Shown piece after piece: positions 48,261 through 62,569 of a stretch of DNA of 64,000 bases. The DNA is from Stercorarius parasiticus (lineage: Eukaryota > Chordata > Aves > Charadriiformes > Stercorariidae), in assembly GCA_013396915.1 (NCBI GenBank), contig VWZL01001371.1:605234-669233 (forward strand). The letters run 5' to 3'. Every line of letters begins with the position of its first letter. Position 1 is the first letter of the stretch. The translations under genes and the position numbers were made by a program. The notes below the pieces were generated by a model. The model had not been told where the DNA came from and did no database searches. It was given only the letters and a program-made list of their open reading frames with translations.

Positions 48261-51200
48261 TGGTCGTCTTGACACTCATTAGGTCAACGCTTCTCACCCG
48301 TCTGGGCTCCTCTCGCTGCTCTGTCCTCCTGCCGCCAGGCTCATGCATGCGCCCCCGGGACGCAGACCATCCCTTCGCAGGGCCGTGCCTCTGCAAAGTG
48401 GTCCAGACACTAGTGACCGCCTCAGACAGGCCTGCCTCTGCCGGCATAAAGAGGAGGTGAGGTTTTTCTCACACTAATTGCACCCAATACATGTCACCCA
48501 ATGGTAGTGGAGCTAATTCCTTCTCAAAATCAGTTGTAGGGGCACGGTGTGACCAGTGAGTGGTGAGACACACACAGTGATTTGGGGCGTGAGATGGTGT
48601 GGGGCCAGCAGAAAGAGGACGGTCTCAGGTAGTCTCTGGCGGGGCCCTGGCCAAAGGGTGATGCCACCTCCCTGCGAGCACCGGGGGAAGCGGGAGCCGG
48701 GGAGGATGGCGGGGGGCAGCGGCGGTCAGAGGCGCGTGGTGGCAGGTGAGCTCACCCCACTGCTGCTCGATGGGAAGAGAACTGTGCTCTGTGCAGAGCT
48801 TTGCCTGCTGCCTTCGCTTTGGCCCGGCTTTTCTGCATCCTGCCTGGGAAAGACGAGGCTGCGCCGTGCCGCATCCCGGCAGGTGACACACCTGACCTTC
48901 ACTGCCAGCAGGAGGATGCTCTCCTTGGCCAGCTTGCCTAGCAATAAGGGGTCCTTGACTGCAGGGAGACCACACAGCAGATGTTGAGAGACGTCACACG
49001 TACGCTGTGCTCCTCCCTTGACCCTTGCGCTGTGCCCCTTCCTCATCCTCGGGGGTGAGCACTCTCTGGCTGCTTTTTGTGGGCCCCTCGTGCTGCCGCC
49101 TACATCAGCGCCTCACCTTTTGCCAAGGAGCTTATCTGGCACAGGAAATAGTATCTCTCCTCCTCCTCCCTTGCCATCCCTGCAGCCAGAGGAAAGTGAT
49201 GCTGTTGGATGTACTTTCCAATGCTAATTTGCTGCTCCGCAGGGACTCGGGAGGGTCTCTGCTCGCTCTTCAGGGAGTGTGGGGGCTGCTGTCCTTCCCT
49301 GCAGATTGCCATCCCATATGTTCCCAGCACAGTGACTCGTTCCTTCCACGCTCTCCTTCCTCATTTCCCGAGTGCTGGCTGCCTGACAAGCACATCTTGG
49401 CAGCTCTGGTCCTCGCTCCAGTCAGCAGCCCATCCTGCAGGGTCCATAGCGGGGGCTGGCAGCGCCGCGGCGCACGCAGGGGCCGGGGCCGAGGTTTCTC
49501 CTGTCAGAAGGGGCTCCGTCCTCTGCCCGGAGCCCAGTTTCACCCCCGGGAGCGGCTGTGCCTTTGCCAGTGTACAGACTGCTGGGATGGGGCATCGCCA
49601 TGTGCTGTGGGTGACAGAGAGGCACCGTCCAGGGTGATGCTGGTGGATGAACACCCAACTGCAGCCCATGGGCACTGCTGTCCCCTTCCCGATGGGGTCA
49701 GCGCCCTCGGGGACACCCAAACCAGTCCGACCAGCCACAAGATCCTGTTCTGCTACACACACCAGATGCTGGGATCATCTTCCTCAAAAGGCTTTCTGGC
49801 AGACCTGTGGACCCCTGGGGAAAGAGGCAGGGACCCCAAGGTCAGGCCATGGCAGCGGGCGTACTCCTCACGGTGTCCAGCTCTCCCACGGGATCACTGC
49901 TGTCCCAGAACATGCTGTTTTAATGACTCTATTCCTGTTCTTGAGGAACAGGAGGGGAGGAAAAGGTGGGGGCTTTGCCAAAAATTTAACTATATCCTGC
50001 ACGAAATAACTTCGTATGCCGATAACATTGCCTCACCTGCATTCCACTCTCCCTTGGATCCCTGCCCAGAGAGCTTGTTCCCCTCTTGGTTCACAGCCTG
50101 CCTTGCGTGATCCCCGCCATCGGAGGCTGGCAGCATTCATGGCCACGTCTCTTGATCTTCAAACAGGCTGCGGCACCTCTCCCTCCCCACCCGATGCATC
50201 TTTAGGATCGGTTTCCACTGCCGGTGGCTTTGGTGACTGTGCTGCTCCTGGGAGGACGGCACTTTCGATGATCTCAGGGTAGCATCACCATGGGGATAAG
50301 CTGGAGCTCCAGGCTGCTCTCCAGCTCTGGTTCTGCTTTGCAGCGCCTGTAGCAGCTGTTTCCTTGGGATGTTGCTCAAAGCCCGGCTCCTCTCTGTCGT
50401 ACTTGAGATTGTTGGTTCTGCGTCATCGTGGGGAGCCTAGGTCACTCGCAGAGGTCTGAAACGGAAGGGAGAGGACTGCAGGCAGCCTGGGAGCCAAGAG
50501 GATTGCGGGCGGCCTGCCTTCCTCCAGGCACGGGGCTTGCCCAGCTGGCTCTGACACCCGCGGAGATGCCTCTTGGGTGCTCTGCACCCACCGCCCAGTT
50601 GTGCAGGGTTCCCCCAGCACTGGGGCAGCCATTCCTGCTGCCTCTGTGACCCCCAGTCCTTGGCCCTCCCCGGCTGAGGGGTCACTGGGGGGCCCAGTGG
50701 ACGCGGTGCTTCGGCACATGAGTGTGCAGGGAGCCGCGGGGCAGGGCCAGCGGGCTGCGGGGCTCTGCTGGGCGCCGCTTATAGAGGAGGAGGCTGAGGC
50801 AGAGGGCGAGCGCTGGCCGGGGCGAGCGCCACAGACCTGGGCGTGAGACAGGGCGCTCCCAAACCCCCTGGCCAGCCTCAGCCGCCTTCGAGCCACTCCT
50901 GGCTGATAAGCGGGGCTGAGCGCTCCCGCCCGCGGCACGCAGCTGATGTCTTGCCTGGAGCGGTCCCCTCCCGAGCTGCGCCGTGGCCAAGCACCGCCGC
51001 CGAGACGTCACGGCTGCGCCAGTCCCCGGGGAGGCAGCGAGCGCCAAGCCAAGCGCCTGCCGAGAACAGACAAAACACAACCCCCAGTGTTTGTTCTGAA
51101 ACCTGCCCAGAATTGCTTTGGCCTCGATGAGACTGGAGGATTATTTTCCTTAAGTATTTTTAAACCTGGAGCCTGGCAAGTACCAGAGGGCCGGGATTTC

Positions 51201-53199
51201 CTGGCTTGAGCGCACAGGTCGCGGACGGCAAGGAGCCTGCTCCTGCCACTCCACCTGGGAAGCTCTGAGTGCCCGGTTCAGCGCAGCCGAATCAGGACAA
51301 CCAAACTGGCAGGCACTCGGGAAGGAAGCCACCTGCGGAGCCAGCCATGCGTGCTGCCCCGGGGCTCCGTGTGTGCAGCCCCCTGGGGGCTGAGCACCCA
51401 TCCATCCTCCCCAAAGGCACCCAGCCCTCTCCCTCGGCCAGGCTGGTGCGGGTGCAGAGCCCCGTGCCCAGGCACTGCCCAGGCTGGGCTGCTCTGTGTC
51501 TGGGCCACTGTCAGGGAGCAGAGGCAGGAGATGCAGGGAGGAGGTCAGGGACATGCTCGCTCTCTCCTGCACCAGTGAGGGGGATGCAGAGCCCTCAGGT
51601 GAGCTCCTGGTGGTTCAGACTGGGTGCCTAAGCGGGAGTGAACGTGACCCAGATCGTGAGGCTGGCACAGCTGCCACACAGGCTGCGGGGAGGCAGTGGG
51701 GACATTGGTCAGTGTGTCTGCCCCCTGGTGCCCTGCCCAGGTGCCCCCACCCATAGGGATGACAGCAGCATGGAACCATCCAGCTCCGCTCTCCCTCTCC
51801 GGGCTGGCAGGGGCTGGAGAAAAGGGCTGGCTCAATACCTGAAAGTTCCCCCGAAATAACCCCCCAGAGCCCTTTGGGTGGCGAAAAGGGAGAGGAGGGC
51901 GGCAGCCGCAGCAGGCAGAGCCAGCACTGCTGGAGTGGCTGCCTGCCCTGCTCGGCAGGCCCAGCTCCCCTGGCCACGTCCCAGGCACCGCTGCACCGAG
52001 AGGTGCCCAGGGCACGCTGGCGCTGGGTGCTGCTGTGCCCTGTGTCCCCGAGATTGCCGGGCACGGTGGATGTCAGGGCACAGCTCAGAGGAGCAGTGGG
52101 GCTGCTCCAACGCAGGTGAGTTTTCTGAACACCCTGCCACTCACCCACAGCCCCCGCAGGCTGCGTGAGGGCGAGCACAGGTGGAAGGAAAGCGAATGCG
52201 GAGCTCTGCACGCTGGCAGTTTCTTCATGGCTGAGTTTGCGGGTGCTGCTGTCTCAGTCTTCCCTCCCCGGCAGCAGGATGGCTGCAGTTTGCCCCCATT
52301 CAGTGCTGGTGAGCACACGACCTGTTGTGTGCACGTGTAAATACACATTTGTGCTGCTTGTTCCAAAACCCGGCTTGTTCCGTTCCCAACGAGCCAGCAC
52401 TGACAATGTCAGGAAAGCCTCCATCCCCCGGCTTTGTTCGACCGTGCCTGTTTGGAGGAAAGATCCCCGGAGAGGAGCTTGCAGCCGCTGCACACCCCAA
52501 CGCAGGCTTGCTGTTGACAAGGAGCAGCCCCCGGTCGTGGGCAGAGGCGGGGACCCCTGGGCTCTGCTTCCTCCCAGGGCCTGTCTCAGCGCCATTCCTG
52601 GCCCTGGGAAGGAGGGATCAGGGAGCAGCACCCGTGGCCAGCGGAGCGGGGAGAGAGGGTGTCCGGGCCCCAGCGCTGGCTGGAGCCTGTCCCAAAAGCT
52701 CGCTTGGAGCCGGCTCCTTCTGAAGTGGGTCAAGTCCCTTCCCTGCACAAACACGGGCCTAAGTCCGGCACCACCAAAGTACACTGAAAGCTGGAGGCAG
52801 TCCTGGCCCCGGTACAGGCTCTTGGGACTTTGCCTTTTGCAGCCGCGGAGGCCACAGTTTCATGCCCTGTCAGCGCGAGGGTAGGGGGCTGGATGTGGGA
52901 TGCGGGAGGCTCTTCCCTGGGAAGCGGCTGCTGCTTCATCAGGGCCCTGCCTGCGGTGGCATCCGCACCTTCCTCCCGCCCCTGCCCCGCCGGGATGCCC
53001 TGCCTGCCCTGCCCGCTTTGCTGTTCCTGTTCCTCTGCCGCCTCCTCACCCGCAGCCCCCACAAAACGCCCTGACGTTCCTGATGCCTCGCGGCCGCCTG
53101 CGCAGCCGGGCTGCGGGAGATAGTGCTGTCGGTAGCGGTGAGCAGCAGGGAGACTTGCGGGGAAGAAAACACACTCACAGACCCAAGTCCTCCTTCCAA
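48261..53199. other. Gene-free interval
   Basis: GC-rich sequence with long chance open frames, including a 361-codon frame at 49025-50110 that begins at TTG and has no recognisable domain. No exon was recognised. Confidence 0.55.
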
Positions 53200-54150
53200 G
53201 TCCACGTTACCAGGGATAAAGTTTGTGTAGATACTGCAAAGTGTCCATCAAAACTAGCTGCAGCTGGCAAATTCAGTTCTGCTTTCTTCATGTGCTTTTT
53301 GTGTTTGGTTTACACAGACTCTGGTGGCTGAGCTGTACAGGCAGGAGAAGTTGCTTAAAGCAATTTAATGAGTCTTATGTGCAAGCCAGAACTGCTTCCT
53401 CACCCGGGCAGGTGCCCTGTGAAATGTCTTTTGACCTACCTACCCGCCGCGGCGGCACAACAGCCCCCGGCAGCAACGCTGGCGTGGGGCGCGGGCACCC
53501 TCCGTCGCCAAAGAGCCTCCAAAGAAAATCCTTGCAACAACCACAAGTACCAGCTAAACAAATCCCAGATCTTCCATAAACAGAGAATGGGGTTAAATGT
53601 GCCTAATAAGCTGCTCGTTCTGAATTATCATCTCTGCTCTAATAATAGCTGATAAGTTGGTCTTTTGTGGGACAACAAACATTTCTGTTATTCCCCAGCC
53701 CAACTTCGGGATAAATAAAGCCAGCCCTTGTTTCTAAGCAGGAGGTCATGCTCCGTTTTAGGATAAAGATGCTGCTACCCCTTCCCTGCTTTACAGGCTT
53801 AAAAGAACAAAACGTATCGAGTGATACAAAAAGTCAGAGAAAATTAAAGTAGGAGCAGCTAAAGACAAGCCAAACTGCTGGCATTAAGCTCCCTTCACAT
53901 GTGTGTTTAGCAGATAATTTGTTATCATCCCAGTCCAAAGTTAACCTGGAAAGCTGCTGGGGGAGAGATGGCTGCATCTGCAATGTTTCAGATTTCAGTG
54001 TTTCAGCTGGGCGCAAACAAACCAAAAAATGCTATAAAAGCTTGTTTTTGATTAAACCTGTTGCTGCTGGGTACAAATACTTATTTTCTGGGTGGAAGTT
54101 CATTGGGGCACAGGCACCAAAGATCATTAATCCCCGGTAAAACACAGACT
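53200..54150. other. AT-rich island upstream of SLC16A1
   Basis: About 950 bp of relatively AT-rich DNA between GC-rich blocks, without coding content. It resembles the other islands and may include conserved non-coding sequence. Confidence 0.4.
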
Positions 54151-57100
54151 TTGTGCCCAGTGCCGCGGCTCGGCCACAGCAGCCATCGCGGGGCCGGGGG
54201 AAGGTTCCGCTTCCCCATCCCAAAGCAGAGGGACGAGGGAGGAGGAGGAGGACGCCGGGGTTCCCCACTGCCCTCCAGCAGCCCCGGGGCTCTGGGCAGT
54301 GGTCCCTGCGGGCCGGGGTCTCCACGCCGGCTGGGCAGCCACCTCCCCTCCCGGCATCGCTGCCGAGCCCCCCGTGCGGCTCCGGGTGCCCCAGCGCAGG
54401 GGCGGTCTCCATCACCGCCCTCTCCTCGGGCAGGAAGCTGCGGTCACGGCTGTTTGTCTGCCCTCGCTCATCTGCTATTCTTACACACCTCGGGGGAGTG
54501 AGCTGTATTTTCACGGCCTCAGAGGCAGGATTCGGCTCTGGTACGCCTCAGAAAAGCAGGCACTGTGTTGCAGGGAGCCGAGGGGGCGAAGGGGAGGGCG
54601 CATGGTTTGGGCTCGCAGGAGATGTTTGTCACAGGGCCAGCGGGAACCACAGACCCTGCTCCCGTCCCCCGCAGCATCCCAGCCGCCAGCCCCCTCTGCC
54701 TCCGCGGGACGCCCTGACCGAGCTCCCCTGGGACACCTGGGGCTCAGCACTGCCGCGATGGGCACTTTGTCTGCGGGCCTGGGCTCTGCCGAAACCAGCT
54801 CTCACGGGAGCCCGGCCCCGGGGGCACGCGGTGGTCAGGCAGCTCCCTGCGTGCCAGCCGGGTGATGCTGTATCAGGCTGTGCAGCCGCCGCTCCCCTCT
54901 GCCCGGGAGACCATCCCTGGGGCGAGACCCCAGCCCCACTGCCCTGAGGGGCAGGAATGGCCACGCTGCCGCCTGCCAAGGCCCCTCACGCCTCCCGGGG
55001 GGCTCTGCGCCCTGACGCAAAGCCCAGGCACCACATCCCAGCCTCTTGCGTGCCTGGATAGCCCCAGCTCCCAAATGGCACCAGCCACCCTTGGGTGATC
55101 CACCTGTCCTCTGCCGCCTGGTCTCTGACCAAGGTTTAGCAAAGGGGCGTCCCAGGCAGGTCCTCATGTGTCACCAGCCATGGGCGCGCCGGGGCTGCGC
55201 GTGCACGTGGCTGTGTAATGCCATAACAAGATTACCCTGCGACATGATGACTGTGAAATAATCCACAGTATCATTCAGCAAATCCCGGGATCCAATTACC
55301 CTTCCACATGACACCCCTTCCCGGGCACGGGGAGGCCGGGGGGACGCAGCCCAGCGCCCTGCCCCTCTGGCGCCCGCCCGCTCGGCCCCTCCACCCCCCT
55401 GCACCTCGCTGTCATTTAGGATTAGCAAAGTTTGTGTTGCCCTGCAGGAGCCCCGACCCTCTGCCAGGCTCTGTTGTGCTTTCTCGCCCAGCTGCGCGCT
55501 CCCCAGCTCCACGCCGACCCCCCTGCCCAGCCAGCCTCGCGCCTCCCTCCCTGCCCCAGCAGCACCGCACCTGGTTGGGCCAGTGTTCAGGTGGCGATGC
55601 CAGCCTCCTGGGACAGGGAGGGAGTCGGCCGGGACGGCCAGGAGTCCCGCGGGATGCGGGAGAGGGGTGCCATGCCGCCCTGTTGAACCCAGCTGCATGG
55701 CGGGCCCAGCACGCACCGTGCCTGCCTCCGCAGCACAGTTGTTTGCAAACAGTTTTCCAGGGCATTTTCCTTGTCCCAGCAGCTGCTCCCTGCAGCCAGC
55801 GTGTCCCTTTCTGTGAGAGTAAAGCCCAGGGCACGGGTACACCAGCACTCCCGGCCCTGGCAGCAATGCCAGGGCATACGCGGTGCCCCGCGGCTGGTTC
55901 AGCGCGCTCTGCTGCCAGCACCGCGGTCGCTCCTGGCCCTGGCAGGTGTTGAGACACCAGCGCTGCTCCCAAACCAGGCAGGGAGTGTGGCCAGCTGCAA
56001 ATTTCGGCTTCGGTTTTGGCGCCTTTGAATCGCTGGCCAGGCGCCAGGTTTGTTATTTGTTAGTCCAAGTGGTTTTTTCCCAAGTGAATTTCAAGCTGGC
56101 GAGAGGAGCCGGGTAGAGGGAACTTGGTGGGGGGCCCTCGGCATCCTCAGCGCCAGGGGAGCGGGGCGTGGGCAGGATGCTGCGGTGTGGTCCACCCTGC
56201 CCGGAGACCCCAGGCAGCAGCGCAGCGGGATGCGGCCGTGCCGAGGGGCCCCCACACCAGGAAACCGTGAATTTCACCTCAGCTGCCGAGGGAATACAGC
56301 TGAAACTCCCACGCACGGTGTTCATGGACCAGCCTCTCTGGAGCAGAGTCTGCACCGCTGCAGACCCCTAACGCTGTGCAGGACTCCATGAGGTGCCAGA
56401 GACTTGTGACCCCAGGCTCGGAGCCCCAGGGTGAGCAGGGGATTCGTAACACCCCTTTCTGTCTGAAAAGCCCCAGGGCCCCACCTGAGCCAGGGCCGAG
56501 GCCATGCCGAGCCTGAGGTCCATGTCCCGGCCGGGTGGGCTCAGCTGGTGCTGGAGCCCACAAATGCACACCCCGACCCCGCACTCGGATGCTGCTGCCC
56601 GGCCGCCCTCCAGCACGGGGGGCTGCTCTGAGCCGCAGCTCTGTGCTCTGGCAGTCTGCACTTGCCCAGTGCGGGGTGCAGGCAGCCCCCCCGGGCACGC
56701 ACCCGGCTCCCGCAGCCACAGGGGCGCGGGCAGAGCTCACGGGGGACTCGCGCTCGCCGGGGTGGCCCTGGGAGCCGTCCGGGAGCCACCGTGGTGCCCA
56801 CAATCTGCCCCGGCCTCCCAGCCTGTGCGAGCGGAGTCAGCGGGGATCGGGAAACGAAGCAAAACAGGGGGAAGAAGTTGCTTTTCCACCTTGGAAACCT
56901 GAGCCTCAGATCCATTTCCCTCCAGAGAGGGAAACAAAAGCTTTGGGAGGGAAGGGCCAGGCGGCTGACTTGGAGGGCAGGAGTTGTGGGGCAGGGAGCC
57001 GTGGGGCAGGCAGACGTAACCGCGGTTGGGAGGCGAGTGCCAGCGGGAGGGAGTCTGCTGGGCTCTGACAGGAGCGGGACGCAGGTGACTGGAGCGTGTC

Positions 57101-58079
57101 CTGTCGTCCCCCCCGCACTTCCCAGCTTCCCGCTGCCTTCCCTGCCATTGTTCAGCAACCCCGGGGGTGAGGCATGGCGTGGAGGCCGGCTGCCTTCCTC
57201 CCTGCTGCCCGCCTGCCCTTCCGCCCCAGTTCCCGACACACCACCTTGCAGGCGATGCCCGTGCCCCGCTGCCAGGGCACGTGCCGCTGGCTCCCAGGGA
57301 CATGGGGCCATGGCACCCTCCCGCCTGCCAACCCCACAGCCCAGCCACTGCGGGGAGCAGCAGCCAGTGCATCCCAGCACCTCCCCAGGAGCCAGCCCAA
57401 AGCCAGGAATGGGGCCAGGATCCAGCCTCACACAGCCCGGGATGCTGACGGCAGTCGGAGCCAAGGGACTTCGGCGATCCCCTGGTGCCTCATTGGCCTC
57501 TCCATTTAGGCGGATAAAGCCTCCATGATCCCATCCGCAGGCAGAGCCATTTCTGTCACATTGCTTCATCTCCCTGACATTAACATGGTGGATTTTGTAA
57601 GGAGACCTTTCCACAGAGCTGTCTGAGTGTTATTCCTGTGGCTCGGCAGCTGCCGCTCGCTGGCCACCGCAGCGGCATCACTGCGTCTCTCAGAAAGGCA
57701 AACGAAAGCCACTCAATGGCTGTGTCTCTGCAGGTTGCGAGGCTGCTCCTGCCTATGGAGCGGGAAAGACGTCGGTACCCCAGCGCACAGTGCAGCGGCC
57801 TGCAGCTCTTCTGGGGGGACGGTGCGGACCCCTGGCGATGAGTCCCTGTGCAGGAACCCCAGCGGCACCCCCGCAGGGCCGGCAGCTCGCACACAGCCCG
57901 GGGACCAGGCAGAGGGAGCCCCCAGCGCCACGGCTCCCAGCCCCAGCTCAGCCTGAAAGAGATGGGAATTAGTGACCTTATTTCGGTGTTTGCTTTAGGC
58001 AGAGCCGTCACCGCAAACCAGAGGCTCATGCTCCAGGGCTTCATGCAGATAACAGTCTCGGTATGAGAATGAGCTCCCC
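54151..58079. other. GC-rich gene-free interval
   Basis: CpG-rich near 54150-54480. A second CTCF-like core, GCCAGAGGGGC on the minus strand, lies at about 55371-55361. Very long frames overlap on both strands at 56541-57614, which reflects GC content and not a gene. Confidence 0.55.
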
Positions 58080-59300
58080 TGGTGAGGTGCAATTTGGAGA
58101 ACTTGAATGGGGGCTCCAAAATTGGTTGCAAAGAAAGAGATAAAGATCAGTATTTGTCCTTTTTTTTCCTTTTTCCTTCCTACTGGAGCAAAAATATTCC
58201 TGTTTATTGCTATAAACCCTTCGGGGGGCTGTATGGTAAACTCCCAGCGGGAATTACTGTCTCAAGAGATCAGAGATCCCGAGAACATCCCCTTGCCAAA
58301 TTTACAGTTTCTGTTAGCTCTAATCAGCCTTGTTTATCTCTCCCTGCAGGGGTATTTGGGAAACTAGTACAGGTCAAATGTGGGACAGTTCCCTCATTGT
58401 TATCAGATATCCGAAATCTTCAGGCCACACCGAATGCCTCACGGCGTGGCACCTTCCTCGCGCCTTCTGCGGGCGCTGGCTCTGGGCTCCTGCACGTCTG
58501 GCTCCTGCACGAGCCCGTGGGCTGCTGCTGCTGCTGGGAAGGTGCTGCCGGGAAAGGGACAGGCGAGGAACAGCCCGGGCCGCTCCCGACGCAGGGGGGC
58601 TGCGCTCTGCCCCGACGCCCCAACCACGGCGCAGCTCCTGCAGCCACCGGTGACCCTGGCCCAGACCCACTTGGCAGAGCCGCAGGAGCCTGCAGCCCGG
58701 CCGCCCCAGCCGCTCAGCCCTGCCCGCTGCCGGGCGTGGGGACGGCTGCAACGCCTGTGCGCTCACATCCTCCCCACTGTATATTCTTCCTAGGAAAATA
58801 AAGCATCACTGTCCTATTAATTGTGTGAGTTATGGAGCAATATTTTTCCCAGAGTCACCTACTGGTTCACATATTCGTTTTGCAGGCAGCTTAGCCAGTA
58901 GCCTGGCAACACGGTGACCTTATGCTCTGCTCAGCTTTGAGCATTTTATTAGCCACACTGGACTCTCTCCACTGCTCCATATTGCCAAGCCCCTCATTAG
59001 TACAATTAATAAGCCGCTTCTGTCAATTCAATCAAATGCCAGGCTCGACAGCAGGAGAAAGCTTTGGCAGATCAAGTAGGGGAGATTCTGGGTAGCACTG
59101 GGAAATTGCAGGAAACCTTTCATCTCCCCCAAGGAGCTGAACAAGAATGGAATTGTGGGATTGGGATTCTCTCAGGTCATGTTTATTTATCGCTGGCTCG
59201 TTAGTATAATAAATCAGGTCCCCTGTCACTTTGAATGAAGTCATAGGTTTGCTGGAAGGAACTTGGCAGAACACCTTGATATTATTAGTGATGGTGTGGA
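58080..59300. promoter_or_regulatory. Pair of AT-rich islands, putative conserved elements
   Basis: Islands at about 58080-58400 and 58780-59290 flank a GC-rich core. Words include GTTTATTGCTATAAAC, TCTAATCAGCC, CAATTAATAAG and CAATTCAATCAAATG. They are probably regulatory by appearance; no coding exon was recognised. Confidence 0.35.
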
Positions 59301-62300
59301 CAAAGCCTCATGAAAGGCGATGCCCTGGCCGGGGTGCGCAGGCACCCTCACACGCACCCGCTCATCCCTGCGCCCCGCCGGCAGAAGGCCACCACCAGCC
59401 CGGGCTGGCGCGGTCATCCCAGGGCAGCGCCCGGGGACTGGGATGGTGTCAGGACACACGGTGCAGCGCAGCTGAGAGGCGCCAGCAGCGCGGCCTCAGT
59501 GAGGTACGTCCCAGGTACCCAGCAGCCGCGGGAAGGGACGCTTCTCCCTGCTCCTACTGCCAGCTCCAGGAGACTGCATGGTGGGGGACACCCCTGTCCC
59601 GGCCCTGCTCTCCTCCGCCTGCGCGAGTTGTCAGGATGCATCTGGTCTGGAGCAAAGCAGCAGGCAGGCAGTGCGGACGCTGGTCCTCCACCAGCCGTCA
59701 CGTGTAACAGGCGCATGTCATGGCGCTTTGCCTTTCACACCTCCTGCGTCCTGCCAGACTTTGCCCTGGCTCTGACGTCCGCGTGCTCTTTGGATCCCGC
59801 GCCAGCTCTGGGAGCTCCCGCGGCAGTGGTGCCCAGAGGTGCTGGGCAGGACATGGCTGCTGCTGCGGGGCGGCCGGCGAAGGCCCGGTGCTCACATGGC
59901 TGCATGGCTGTGGCTCCTGAACATCCCTGCATCCTCTGAGCAGGACCTGCAGCAGCAAGGGACCAGGAGGTGGCTTTGCAGAGCCTTCAGCGTGTCACCT
60001 CCCCCTGGACCAGGCCGGGCTGAGCGTGGCACAGTCGTCTGCTGGAGGTGCTAGGGATGTCATGGTCTCCTTGCCTGGATCCGGCACTTTTCCACATCAG
60101 AGAGCAGATCTGTGGGGCGATTCCTATCCTGTTGCTGGAAGTAATGCTGGGTGGCAACAAGGAAGAGCTGTGACTGGTCTGTTGCAGTCTGAGTACCCCA
60201 AATAAAGCAACATCACAAGTGTATGTCCCAAAAACATTCCTAAAATAAACTTCACCAGCAAATCCTTTGATCTGGTCTGGTGATGAAAACATAAATCTGA
60301 ATAAAGTCAGTTTTTTTAAAAGATTAATTTCCATTTAGTTTAAATATACCGTAAAGGCTATAAAATAACAGCTCTATTTTATTGTTCAATTTATCACAGT
60401 ATTCGGTCTCCATGCTGGGATAGATATTCAACTGTTCCTAATTTATTGCTCATAGACCCACTTCAGGGAGACAGTTAATTCTCGTTCCACAGTCTCTGAG
60501 CTGGGCCTACACACTGAAATGCAGGATTGCCCGACTCAGCTGCAGGAGCCTTCCCGAGGCCAGCCTGTCCCTGTCCCCATCCCTGCCCTCGTCCCCATCC
60601 CTGTCCCTGTGCAGCAATCCATGGGTGAGGGCCTGGGAAGCGCCCGGGGCCATGCTCCCACTCATCAGCTCTCTTGACTCCAGCTGACCCATAGATGTCG
60701 AAGGAAACAAACAAACCGCCGGGAGGGGAGGGAGAGGAAGGGCTGTAGGTGTTGTCCACATGTCTGCAGAGCCAAGACGGGCTCCAGATGAAGATGCTAT
60801 TGTATTGCAGTGATTTCCCAGGAAAAACAGGCCTGGAGATCTCCTTACTGTTCCTGGGAAGCACTTGGTGACCGGGAGGGTGTGGATTCAGGGTGGGGCA
60901 GCCCAAAGGCTGGGGGAGTGTTTGGGGCTTTTGCTGTTAGTCTGTAACGATGCCGTGAATGTCACCACGAGCAGACACAAGTGCAAAACTGCGGCTCTGC
61001 GTCTCCTGGCTGCACTGTGGCAGCGCTGGACGAGGCGCCGGTGCCCTGCTCAGGCACGCACGCCACGGGACTGCCAATGGCTGGCAGCGCTGGGGCTTGG
61101 CTCCAGCTCCCGGGCAAACAACGGGTGTTTCAGAGGACATGCAGGAGCTGCACTCGGGGCGGCACACGCACACGAACACTCACACAGGCACGGCGGCTCC
61201 TCGGCCGCCGCACGGCAGCAGCTGCGGGTTGTGCTCCTGTAGCCACCAAACAAATCGGGGGCCAGTGGGGTGTCGCTGTGTGTGCTCAGAGCAGGACCTG
61301 CAAGCCCTGACCAGGCTCACGACCTATTCTCCAGGCTCTACCACCCCTTTGAAGGGCTGTTTGCAGGCAGAGTGGCTGTGGGAAGGTCAGTAGCCAGCTC
61401 CTGGAGTGGGTGCGTAGCAGACTGCTGCATCCCGGTGGTGCTCGGGCGAGGCAGTGGTGCTGCCAGCCCTCCAGCGCTCCCCCCTTCATGCCAGCCAAGC
61501 GCAGTGCCCTGGACATGGGGGCCACAGGGCACACAGCCAGGGTAGCCCACTTGCATCCTGCCTCTGGGGGCTGGGACAGTGCAGCCGCCCTGGCTGGAGG
61601 ACAGGGGGCCACTGCAGCAAGCCCCCAGCCGGACCAGCCTCGCTTCTTGAGCAGCCCTGTGCCATCAGGAGGGAGGGTCTGTGGATGAGGGCATCCCCCC
61701 CCACAGTGTACAGCCTCTCCAAGGCTTCTCAGGCAAATCACTTGCATCTTTTGCAAAGTCTGGCCTAAATAAACCACTGCCTGAGCATCCTGGGGATCCC
61801 CAGTCGCCACCCGCCATCTGTGTAGCAGCATGGCAGGCTGTATGGGGACACAAGGTCCTCCCTCTCCTATGCCGCAGGGGACCCTGTTACATCCCCCACC
61901 CCTGGAAAGGCAGTAAATGCCCCCTCCCTCCTTATCTTCCCTTTAGCAGCGGGGGTCTTGGCATCTCCTTAGCCCCCGTTTCCTCTCCCAGCTCTTGTTG
62001 ACACAGTGGCTGTGGGAGAACAATGAGGCCAAGGGCGACAGAGTGACAGCCTGCCCCTTCCTCTGGCGGCCTGCTCACCTCCCCGGGCACGGCCAGGGCA
62101 CCCAGGCCCCCAGGACCCACAGCACAGCTGATGAGGTGGTGACACTGGGGCAAAGCTGGGGCAGCCTGAACGCACAGGGGAGCCACAGCCTGGGCAGTCT
62201 GGTGCCCAGCAGCGTCCCAGCAGCGCAGCATCGGGCATCCCACAGCACCCTGCACAGCCCTCATGCTACCGGGGACATCCCAGTGAGAGGAGGGATGCAG

Positions 62301-62569
62301 AGGTACCTCTGTTCTGGCGAGGAGCCGCCAGAGCCAGGAGAAAACGGCTGAGAGGGCGACAGGGCAGATGTGGGAGAAGGGGCTGGTCAGGGAGTCAGGG
62401 CAGAGAAAGGATTTCATTGTGAGTTACCGGCCAGGCTGACACCCTCTGCCTGCCACTGGAGTCATTGGCAAGAGAGCTGGCACTAAATAAAGAGCTCAGT
62501 CCAGCCCGTGCTAATCAAGGCCGGCAGGTTTAAAGATCTCCCCGATTTCCCAGCCTGCAGGAGCAGGGC
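59301..62569. other. Gene-free interval
   Basis: GC-rich, with an AT-rich patch at 60180-60480 and a TGTCCC/CATCCC simple repeat at about 60560-60615. No exon was recognised. Confidence 0.55.

Noticed and set aside
49025..50110. A 361-codon open frame on the plus strand
   Set aside because: It begins at TTG, shows no domain or family resemblance, and vertebrate genes rarely have such frames without splice signals or conserved motifs. Treated as chance.
56541..57614. Long overlapping frames on both strands (357 and 288 codons)
   Set aside because: Simultaneous openness on both strands in very GC-rich DNA indicates low stop-codon frequency, not coding.
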